64,000 nucleotides of DNA, from positions 1 to 64,000 of the forward strand of contig DASQFI010000055.1 of the NCBI GenBank assembly GCA_035633215.1, given 5' to 3'. Position 1 is the first letter of the stretch. The number at the start of each line of letters is the position of its first letter. The notes beneath the pieces were generated by a model, which did not search any database, was not told where the DNA came from, and worked only from the letters and a program-made list of their open reading frames with translations. This DNA comes from DASQFI01 sp035633215 (GTDB lineage Bacteria; Acidobacteriota; Vicinamibacteria; Vicinamibacterales; SCN-69-37). Position numbers and translations under genes: made by a program. Shown here one piece after another: positions 57,268 through 64,000 of the stretch.

Positions 57268-59700
57268 ATGACCGATTTGAGATTCGCTCTTCGCTCGCTT
57301 TTCCGCGCCAAAGGCCTCGCGCTGACCGTCGTCGTGACCCTGGCTTTGGGGATTGGCGCCAACGCCGCCATCTTCAGCGTCGTCCGGGGCGTCCTGATCA
57401 GACCGCTGGTGAATCGCGACCAGGACCGGCTCATCTACATCCGACAGAGCGCGCCGGGCCTCAGCGTCGAGAACGCGAGTTTTTCGGTACCGGAGATCAG
57501 AGACCTGCGGGCCGGCGTGAAATCGCTCTCCGCGTTCGGCGACTTCTCGACGATCGGGTTCACGATGGTTGGCCTTGGCGACCCCCGCTCCGTGCGAGCT
57601 GGAGTCGTTGGCGGCTCGTACTTCGAGGTCATGGGCTTGCGGGCGGTCATGGGGCGACTGCTCGGTTCGGGCGATGACGGACCGAAGGCGGACGGGGCCG
57701 CGGTGCTGACGTACCGGTTCTGGACCAGCGCCTTCAAGAGCGATCCCACCGTCATCGGCCGGAAGATCACACTCAGCGATCGTCCCGCGACCATCGTCGG
57801 CGTCCTCGAGCCGTCGGTGCCGTACCCGCAGGAAACCGAGATCATCGCCAACGTCATCACGAGCCCGCATCATCTCGACGCGACGATGGTGGAGGGACGC
57901 GTGCATCGCATGACGGAGCTCTTCGGTCGTCTCGCACCCGGGGTCACCTTGGACAGCGCGCGCGCTGAGCTGAAGACCGCGCACGCGGCGATGGTCAGTG
58001 CGCATCCCGAGGCGTATCAAGGGCAGGCGCATTTCAGGATCGACGCGAAGAGTCTTCGCGACGAGATCATCTCGCCGGCGCGCACGATTCTGCTCGTGCT
58101 GCTCGCCGCGTCGGCGTTGGTCTTTGTCGTGGCGTGTTCGAACGTCGCCAATTTGATCCTGGCGCGCTCCGTGCGCCGGGAAGGGGAACTGGCGGTGCGC
58201 GCGGCGCTCGGCGCGAGCCGGGCGGCGCTACGAAGGACGCTCCTCGCGGAAAGCGTGGTCCTCTGTCTAGCCGGCGCGCTGCTGGCGGTCGCTCTGGCGC
58301 GACCAATGGTGGCCGTGCTGGCGCAGTATGCGGCGCGCTTCTCGGTGCGCGCTCACGACGTGACGGTCGACGCGACGTTGCTCTGGGTCGGTGGCGCGCT
58401 CGCCGTCCTCGTCGCCATCCTGCTCGCCTTCGTGCCCAGACTTCCGTCGGCCGAGTCGTCGAATGGCATCGGCCTTGGAGGCCGAAGCCTGCGGCTCACG
58501 TCGGGTACGAACCGCCGGCTGCGCGTCTTCGCGGTGACGCAGATCGCGGCGTCGTTCGTCCTCGTGGCGGGCGCCGGCATGCTCATCACGACGCTCTTCG
58601 CGCTGCAGCGACAACAGACCGGCTTCACCGGCAATGTGCTTGCTCTGAACGTGCCGGTCGTGTCCTACGAGCGGAAGCCGGCGGAGGTGAGCACGTTCTA
58701 CAAGGAAGTGCTGCGTCGCATCGGTGAACTGCCGGGCGTCGAGCAGGTCGCGCTGGGCACGGTCGTGCCGTGGCGCGATCCCGGCTTCTTCGCCGCGCAG
58801 TTCACAGTCGAGGGCTACCGCAAGGCCAACGGCGAGGAGGATCCGCGGGCACGATTCCGGACGGTGTCACCAGGATTCTTCTCGGCGCTGGGCGTCAGGA
58901 TGATCGCCGGACGCGACTTCAACGACGGCGATCGGCACGATGGCGAGCGTGTGGTCATCATCAGTGAGAGCGTCGCCAAGCGGATGTTCCCGAGCATGGA
59001 CGTGCTCAATCGCCGGCTGATGTGGACCGATCCGGTCACCAAGTTCATCGGCGTGAGCAACGATCCGCGCCGAATCGTCGGCGTCGCCGCCAATATCGAC
59101 GACGAGAACCTGGTGCCGGAGCCGGCGATGACGGTGTATCACCCGATGGAGCAGGAGATGAACGGTGGGCGGCTGTTCATCCACGCCAAGGTCGATCCGT
59201 ACACATTAGTGCCGGCGGTCACGAAGGTCGTCCGCGAGCTGGCGGCCGATCAGCCGGTGGAGCGCCCGGCGACGCTCGATGATATTCGCGCCGAAGTACT
59301 GGCGCCGAATCGCGTCAACGCGCTCGTGTTCGCCGGGTTCGCCGGCGTCGCGCTGTTGATCGCGGTGGTGGGCGTGGCCGGCGTGCTGGCATTCTCGGTG
59401 AGCGCGCGGACGCGCGAGTTCGGCGTGCGTCTGGCCATCGGCTCGACGCCGACGCATCTGCTGACGGGCGTGCTGAAGGAAGGCGCGGCGATTGGCATCC
59501 TCGGCATCGTCGCTGGCGTCGTCGGTGGCGTACTGCTCGCGCGCGTCGTTGGCAGCTTCGTCTCCGACGTGCAGATTCCCGGCCTCGTGCCCATCGCCGC
59601 CGCGGCCATGGTCCTAGTCGCCGCGGCCATCCTCGCGTCGGTGACGCCGGCGGCGCGGGCGTCGCGCGTGGACGTCGTGCGCGCGCTGCGATCGGAATAG
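57268..59700 (+). CDS. ADOP-family ABC transporter permease
   Basis: The 810-residue protein lacks the prefix domain of the one at 49223 and starts directly with DLRFALRSLFRAKGLALTVVVTLALGIGANAAIFSVV. It has the MacB periplasmic domain (to about 270), a three-TM block with RREGELAVRAALGASRAALRR, a second periplasmic domain (about 430-670) and a final block with TREFGVRLAIGSTPTHLLTG, ending RVDVVRALRSE. No ATPase or PadR gene is adjacent; the upstream neighbour is the YciI-like gene. Confidence 0.92.
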   Translation: MTDLRFALRSLFRAKGLALTVVVTLALGIGANAAIFSVVRGVLIRPLVNRDQDRLIYIRQSAPGLSVENASFSVPEIRDLRAGVKSLSAFGDFSTIGFTMVGLGDPRSVRAGVVGGSYFEVMGLRAVMGRLLGSGDDGPKADGAAVLTYRFWTSAFKSDPTVIGRKITLSDRPATIVGVLEPSVPYPQETEIIANVITSPHHLDATMVEGRVHRMTELFGRLAPGVTLDSARAELKTAHAAMVSAHPEAYQGQAHFRIDAKSLRDEIISPARTILLVLLAASALVFVVACSNVANLILARSVRREGELAVRAALGASRAALRRTLLAESVVLCLAGALLAVALARPMVAVLAQYAARFSVRAHDVTVDATLLWVGGALAVLVAILLAFVPRLPSAESSNGIGLGGRSLRLTSGTNRRLRVFAVTQIAASFVLVAGAGMLITTLFALQRQQTGFTGNVLALNVPVVSYERKPAEVSTFYKEVLRRIGELPGVEQVALGTVVPWRDPGFFAAQFTVEGYRKANGEEDPRARFRTVSPGFFSALGVRMIAGRDFNDGDRHDGERVVIISESVAKRMFPSMDVLNRRLMWTDPVTKFIGVSNDPRRIVGVAANIDDENLVPEPAMTVYHPMEQEMNGGRLFIHAKVDPYTLVPAVTKVVRELAADQPVERPATLDDIRAEVLAPNRVNALVFAGFAGVALLIAVVGVAGVLAFSVSARTREFGVRLAIGSTPTHLLTGVLKEGAAIGILGIVAGVVGGVLLARVVGSFVSDVQIPGLVPIAAAAMVLVAAAILASVTPAARASRVDVVRALRSE

Positions 59701-59848
59701 GTGGCCGGGTCTTCAGACCCGGCGAATTCGCGCTGCGTCACTTGCCGTGGGTTGATCTGCGCGCCGCAGGTGGTCGTTGAACTCACCCGCGTCGGGTGCC
59801 ATTTAGCACGACTCGCCACCGGCAACGACTTTGCGCTATAAAGTAATC

Positions 59849-60250
59849 ATGGCTCTCACCAACGACGTGATTGCTGCCTTGGCCTCGGCCCTGGTCAGTC
59901 CGGCTGTCCTGTTCGTTGCGGCACTGTTCCTACGGCAAGTGCCGCCGCCCGAGTCCGAGCCGGCGCGGACCGCCGCGCGCATCGTCAGGTGGTACGCGGC
60001 GCATCCGCAGCTCGCGCTCTGGGTGCTTCTCCTTCTCTTGCCGCTCTCGGCTTTCCTGCTTGGCAGCGTGGCATTGCTGCGGACGTGGGGCGACAATCCC
60101 AAGCTCCAGTACTACACGTGGCGCGCCCTGACGGAGGTTCCGGAGCATTGGCCGGCGTTGTCGATCGGCGGGGCGACGCTGCTGGCGGCGGGCGTGCTGG
60201 CGATGATCACGACGCATCTCTTTGCCGGTCAGGCCCGCTCGCGGGCCTGA
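59849..60250 (+). CDS. Small membrane protein of unknown function
   Basis: The 133-residue protein has three hydrophobic segments (ALASALVSPAVLFVAALFL, LALWVLLLLLPLSAFLLGSVALL, ALSIGGATLLAAGVLAMITTHLF). The loop between the first two contains PPPESEPARTAARIVRWYAAHPQ. No family is recognised. The ATG at 59849 is preferred over an upstream TTG at 59831. No strong ribosome site is visible. Confidence 0.6.
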   Translation: MALTNDVIAALASALVSPAVLFVAALFLRQVPPPESEPARTAARIVRWYAAHPQLALWVLLLLLPLSAFLLGSVALLRTWGDNPKLQYYTWRALTEVPEHWPALSIGGATLLAAGVLAMITTHLFAGQARSRA

Positions 60251-60272
60251 CCAGCCAGAGATTCAACACGAA

Positions 60273-62372
60273 CTACCTCAACTGCGCGTTGCGCTTCTGA
60301 ATCGTCGAGGCGCAGGCCCGCATCCGCGCGGCGGTGTTGCCCATGGCGGTCGCGGCGTCCTTCGCCAGCTCGGCGGCCAGCCCGTCAAGACGAGTGACCG
60401 CGGCCCTGCGGTTGGCCGCGCTCGCGTTCTCGACGTCCTTCATGGCCGCGTTGAGCGCGTCGATCCGTTCCTGCGGCAGCGCCTTGTCGCGTGCGAGCTG
60501 ATCCAGATACGCACGCGCGACCACGAAACTGGCGGGCCAGACGTAGTGCGGTTGGCACTGCACGTTCAGATCATTCGGCGCGCCACAGCCCTCGCGCGTG
60601 GCCAGCTTTGCGGCGTCGATTTCGTTCTGCGACAGATACTCACTCGGCGTCAACTCGAAGATGTCGAGGCCGCGCGCAATCTCCGAGCCGTAGAGGTAGC
60701 CGTTGTAGTAGTAGACCGACCAGTAGCCGCCGATGATCAGGTTGTTCGCGTCGATCGGACCGCGGTCGAAGTAGGCAATTTCCTGGATGCGGGCGGAGTC
60801 GGTGAAATCGAAGACCGTCGCACCACCCTGATAGAAGGCCTGGGCCATGATGTCGCGCCCGGGCACCGGCACGAGGCTGCCGTTATGCGCGACGCAGTTC
60901 TCGCTCGCGGTCTGCCACGCCGGCATTTTGAAGTAGCCACCGAAGCGCAGATGGCGGCCGTCGCCGGTCCCCTGGATGTCGAACACCGCGTTGCCGCCCC
61001 ACATGGTTGGATGGATTGACTGGCACATCGGCTGCGTACCGCCGCCCCATTCGTCGGAGAAGAGCATCTTGGTGGCATCGTTGTTGAACGTCACGGAGTG
61101 CCAGAACGCGAATGCGGGGTCGGCGACGTCATCCAGTCGCTTGGGTTTCGTCACGGTCTTGGTGTCGAGCAGCAGTCCGTTGCCGGAACACGCGCCGCCG
61201 AGTAGCTGATGGAACGGAAAACTGGTCACATCGTGGCACCCGGCAGTCGGGTTCGGGCTGGGCTCGCCGGTGCCCTGGCGGCGGCCGTGGAGACTGGCGA
61301 TCTGCCCGGTATTGGCATCCGCGAAGATGTAGGCGTGGCTGACCACCGCGGCCTGCTCCGGGTTCTTGAGCGGAACCTTGATCACGTCGATGCCGAAGCT
61401 CGATGTGTTCGGCGCGTTCGGATCGGCGACACAACCCGCCTTTTCCTCAGGCGAGCGAATCGACGAATTGCCGGAGACGTAGATGTAGATGTTCTCCTTG
61501 TCGTTGGGATCCGTGACGATCGAATGCGTGTGCGAACCGCGGCAGGTCTGCACGCCCGCGACCTGGCGCGGCTTTCGCGGATCGCTGATGTCGAAAATCC
61601 GTACGCCATACATGCGATCCGGATCGGGCGGAGCCGTGCCGCGGCCGGCACCCTGTGCCGGCTGATTCGCAGCGCCTGCTGCCGGAGGCGTCGCGCCTGC
61701 TGCCGGTGGCGCGGCCGCGCCGCGTCCGCGACCGGCGTTCGGCGTCGGCGCCGCGCAGTCGAGCCGTCCATAGCTCTCGACGGACATGAAGGCGAGGTTC
61801 CCCCAAATCGACACATCGCCCTGCCCGCCTGGACAGGACACGATGGTCTGCAGCGAGGTTTTTGCGGAATCCTCAATGTTGTAAAAGATCAACCCGTGGA
61901 AGTTGCCCTGGAGCGCCAGCCTGCCGTTCATGCCGAAAGCGAGATCGGAGTTTGCGTATTCGAGACTGCGTCCGTTCGTGGAATTCGGATCGTACATGCC
62001 CTCGGGCTGGCGCATCGTGGTGACGAGCTTCATGTTGAGCGCGGCCTCGCCGGCGTCGTACTTGCCGGGCTTGAGGCCTTCGCGCGGATCGGGCATGTGG
62101 CAGGGCACTCCACCGCCACCGCGACCGCCGCGACCTCGCCCAGCGGCCCCACCGGCTTGAGCCGGAGCAGGCGCCTGAGCCGCCGCAATCTGCTCGGGTG
62201 TGCAGGGCTGCGGAATCGGGATCTGTCCCACCGTGGCGCCGCGTCCCTGCTGCGGCGCTGCGGCGCCGGCACCCTGCGGCGCCGCCGGAGGATTCTGCGC
62301 GAAGACCGTGGTGGCTGCCAGACAAAGGGCAGCGCTGACAATGATGAGGCGAACGTGAGTGCGCGAGTTCAT
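60273..62372 (-). CDS. Secreted LVIVD-repeat-type protein
   Basis: The ~699-residue protein has a signal peptide (LIIVSAALCLAATTVFAQ), then Pro/Ala/Gly-rich low-complexity spacers (about 20-95 and 215-245). Beta-propeller-like LVIVD units are visible: YGVRIFDISDPRKPRQVAGVQT, GNLAFMSVESYGRLDC, GATVFDFTDSARIQEIAYFD, GYLYGSEIARGLDIFELTP. Several cysteines and SHTHSIVTDP suggest metal or disulfide sites. The C-terminal ~100 residues are helical. The ATG at 62372 overlaps the DUF305 stop as ATGA, so both are translated together. Confidence 0.8.
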   Translation of the reverse strand: MNSRTHVRLIIVSAALCLAATTVFAQNPPAAPQGAGAAAPQQGRGATVGQIPIPQPCTPEQIAAAQAPAPAQAGGAAGRGRGGRGGGGVPCHMPDPREGLKPGKYDAGEAALNMKLVTTMRQPEGMYDPNSTNGRSLEYANSDLAFGMNGRLALQGNFHGLIFYNIEDSAKTSLQTIVSCPGGQGDVSIWGNLAFMSVESYGRLDCAAPTPNAGRGRGAAAPPAAGATPPAAGAANQPAQGAGRGTAPPDPDRMYGVRIFDISDPRKPRQVAGVQTCRGSHTHSIVTDPNDKENIYIYVSGNSSIRSPEEKAGCVADPNAPNTSSFGIDVIKVPLKNPEQAAVVSHAYIFADANTGQIASLHGRRQGTGEPSPNPTAGCHDVTSFPFHQLLGGACSGNGLLLDTKTVTKPKRLDDVADPAFAFWHSVTFNNDATKMLFSDEWGGGTQPMCQSIHPTMWGGNAVFDIQGTGDGRHLRFGGYFKMPAWQTASENCVAHNGSLVPVPGRDIMAQAFYQGGATVFDFTDSARIQEIAYFDRGPIDANNLIIGGYWSVYYYNGYLYGSEIARGLDIFELTPSEYLSQNEIDAAKLATREGCGAPNDLNVQCQPHYVWPASFVVARAYLDQLARDKALPQERIDALNAAMKDVENASAANRRAAVTRLDGLAAELAKDAATAMGNTAARMRACASTIQKRNAQLR

Positions 62373-63103
62373 GACCATTCCACTGGCCTCCCTAAGAGTC
62401 CGTACATGCGAACGATTTCCATCCGCTGATCGTTGTCGACCTCGTTCAGGAAGTCGCCGATGTTCGGCTCCTTCCCTCCGCCGGCTTCGCGCAGATCGGC
62501 GACCATTTTCAGCGCACCCTTGTGATGCTGGATCATGCCGGTGAGAAAGAGCTCGTCGAACCTGGCTCCGCGCGCGGTGTCGAGCGCCTTCATCTGTTGT
62601 GGCGTGAGCATGCCCGGCATCGGGGCCATGTCACCGTGGTCCATGACCGTGCCGTCCGCCATGATCATCGGCACCGTTTGCTTCCGGGCGGTGAGCCATT
62701 CCTTCATGGCCTGAATCTCGCCGCTCTGCGAGAGCTGGATTTTCTGCCCCATCGCGATCAACTCCGGACTCGCGGTATGCGTGCGAATCTTCGCCGCCAT
62801 CAGGAGCGCTTGATTGTGGTGATGGATCATGCCCTGCATGAACTTCACGTCGGCGTCCGTGTAGTTGTTGTCGTGAAACGCGGGGACCTTCGAGACGACA
62901 GTCGAGGCCTGGCCGGGGGCGCCCGGCTGAACGATGGCCGGAGCCTCAGCCTGGGCTTTGCCAGCCGTTGCCGGCTGGCCGGTCGTTTGGCCTGTTGCGC
63001 GGTCGCAGGCGCACACTCCCACGGCGGCAATCAGCGCGAGGCTCGAAATCGACAGTGTCTTCGTAATCCTGCTCCGCTCAACGTTCGGCAAGGCCCGCAG
63101 CAT
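62369..63103 (-). CDS. DUF305 lipoprotein
   Basis: The ~244-residue protein has a lipoprotein signal (ALIAAVGVCAC). Two DUF305 (ferritin-like four-helix) motifs follow: FMQGMIHHHNQALLMAAKI near residue 90 and FLTGMIQHHKGALKMV near 200, with MGQKIQLSQSGEIQAMKEWL between. The paired histidines bind metal, often copper, and the central MIMADGTVMDHGDMAPMPGM loop is Met-rich as in copper proteins. It is coupled to the LVIVD-type protein; a joint periplasmic metal role is an inference. Confidence 0.87.
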   Translation of the reverse strand: MLRALPNVERSRITKTLSISSLALIAAVGVCACDRATGQTTGQPATAGKAQAEAPAIVQPGAPGQASTVVSKVPAFHDNNYTDADVKFMQGMIHHHNQALLMAAKIRTHTASPELIAMGQKIQLSQSGEIQAMKEWLTARKQTVPMIMADGTVMDHGDMAPMPGMLTPQQMKALDTARGARFDELFLTGMIQHHKGALKMVADLREAGGGKEPNIGDFLNEVDNDQRMEIVRMYGLLGRPVEWS

Positions 63104-63283
63104 ACACCCCGCGCCCAACCTAAATACGCACCATGGTCGGCGATGTTTCAGCTGCCTGCGCCACTATGTGGGGACTCACGGCCCCTCTTTCAGGAGCGCC
63201 AAAAGCTCCTAGGCGCAGCGCAGAGTCCAGTCGGCGTATCACCTAACTCCGCCGCCAATGTTGTTGAGCCGAACTGGAAAGAG

Positions 63284-64000
63284 CTAGTCCCCTCGCAACA
63301 CACGGGCTGGATCCACACGCATAGCGCGACGCGCTGGAATCCAGGCTGCTGCGATGGCGACTGCGCCAAGTACCGCGATGGTGACCGACTGCGAAAACGG
63401 ATCCCACGGTTCAATGTCGAACAGCAGGCTTCGCATCGACTGCGCCGCGGTCAGCGCCCCGGCCAAGCCGACGATCATGCCGATGCCGACAATCCACGAG
63501 ACGTGTCGCACGATCAGGCGGAGCACGTGCGAAGGTGTTCCGCCGATTGCGAGACGTACCGCCATTTCGTGTCGGCGAAGAGCAACCACATAGGCGAGCA
63601 AGCTGTACAGGCCGATCGCCGTGAGGGTTATGGCGGCCGCGCCGAAGGCGCCGAGCAGCCAGGTGTTGAAGCGGCGAGCGGCGGTCTGGTTGTCGATCAA
63701 TTCGTCCAGCGGCGCGACCCGAGCGAGAGGCTGCTCCGGATCCAACTCGCGAACCACCGCCCGAAGCGCGGGCACGATCGCAGTCGGTTCTCCAGCGGTG
63801 CGAATGAGGACGGTCATCGACCCGGGGTTTTGCGTGTACGGCTGATAGGACTCGGTGCGCACACGGTGATCGACACCGGCCCTTCGCGTGTCCGCCACAA
63901 TCCCTACGACCGTCATCCACCGATCACCCCCGAATGTGAAACGCTTCCCAAGCGGGTCCTCGTTGGGCCAGTGCGTCTTCGCCGTGGTCTCGTTGATGAT
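63284..64000 (-). CDS. ADOP-family ABC transporter permease, C-terminal part (cut by window end)
   Basis: The frame is open to the window edge, so only the last ~238 residues are visible. They contain the end of the second MacB periplasmic domain (WPNEDPLGKRFTFGG, VVGIVADTRRAG) and the final three-TM FtsX block (RRHEMAVRLAIGGTPSHVLRLIV), ending ARRAMRVDPARVLRGD. It is the third ADOP permease in this window. Confidence 0.9.
   Translation of the reverse strand: MINETTAKTHWPNEDPLGKRFTFGGDRWMTVVGIVADTRRAGVDHRVRTESYQPYTQNPGSMTVLIRTAGEPTAIVPALRAVVRELDPEQPLARVAPLDELIDNQTAARRFNTWLLGAFGAAAITLTAIGLYSLLAYVVALRRHEMAVRLAIGGTPSHVLRLIVRHVSWIVGIGMIVGLAGALTAAQSMRSLLFDIEPWDPFSQSVTIAVLGAVAIAAAWIPARRAMRVDPARVLRGD

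Overview
The window looks like about 64 kb of a high-GC chromosome from an Acidobacteriota bacterium, most likely of the Vicinamibacteria type. This is inferred from gene content, not from a marker tree. Two complete MacB/FtsX-type orphan ABC permeases (ADOP family) plus a third cut by the window end, two large Oar-like TonB-dependent receptors with an N-terminal carboxypeptidase-regulatory domain, VWFA-related secreted proteins, PadR regulators and large Ser/Thr kinases are a combination typical of that phylum.

Layout. 0-9.7 kb: tRNA-Asn, a DUF2007-like protein, a coupled AAA-WD40 and DinB pair next to an HTH-AAA gene, a secreted vanadium-haloperoxidase homologue, an Ig-like lipoprotein and an APC permease. 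9.7-15.5 kb: a TonB-dependent receptor embedded in intergenic repeats. 15.5-22.3 kb: CBS protein, OsmC, two membrane proteins, then the conserved dnaX-ebfC-recR cluster with SRP RNA. 22.3-29.5 kb: subtilisin plus PrcB-like protein, paired GNAT-like proteins around a VWFA protein, a VapBC toxin-antitoxin pair and a PP2C phosphatase. 29.6-36.6 kb: a 5' half of a tRNA-Ser, then a tandem group of hydrolase/metallopeptidase genes sharing a C-terminal module, a kinase-RDD-pseudokinase and an ECF sigma factor. 36.7-46.9 kb: an intact tRNA-Ser(GGA) followed by a tandem array of small cassettes. 47-64 kb: a B3-like metallo-beta-lactamase, PadR-ADOP divergent from TonB receptor-VWA, a second ADOP with YciI-like gene preceded by structured repeats, an LVIVD-type protein coupled to a DUF305 lipoprotein, and a third ADOP at the edge.

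The most striking feature is the array at 36723-46945. The 3' end of tRNA-Ser (TCCCACTCTCTCCGCCA) recurs six more times, at 39077, 40121, 41677, 42841, 44941 and 46769, cutting the region into six units of 1.0-2.3 kb. Nearly every unit carries one gene, usually for a secreted enzyme or secreted protein. Five of the six repeat copies are preceded by the same ~160-bp sequence, which starts with two CGAGTGCCAT-type boxes and contains two potential hairpins. Several are followed by a second conserved sequence that ends in related paired boxes. The joined ends look like an attP site. This suggests that circular, integrase-less, single-gene cassettes accumulate at one tRNA gene, similar in logic to an integron but built on a tRNA attachment site. 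No recombinase is encoded in the window, and I do not recognise the system.

Other intergenic repeats (two families with terminal inverted repeats, a 47-bp palindrome at gene ends, and ~120-bp structured repeats directly upstream of start codons) show a genome rich in non-autonomous repeats.
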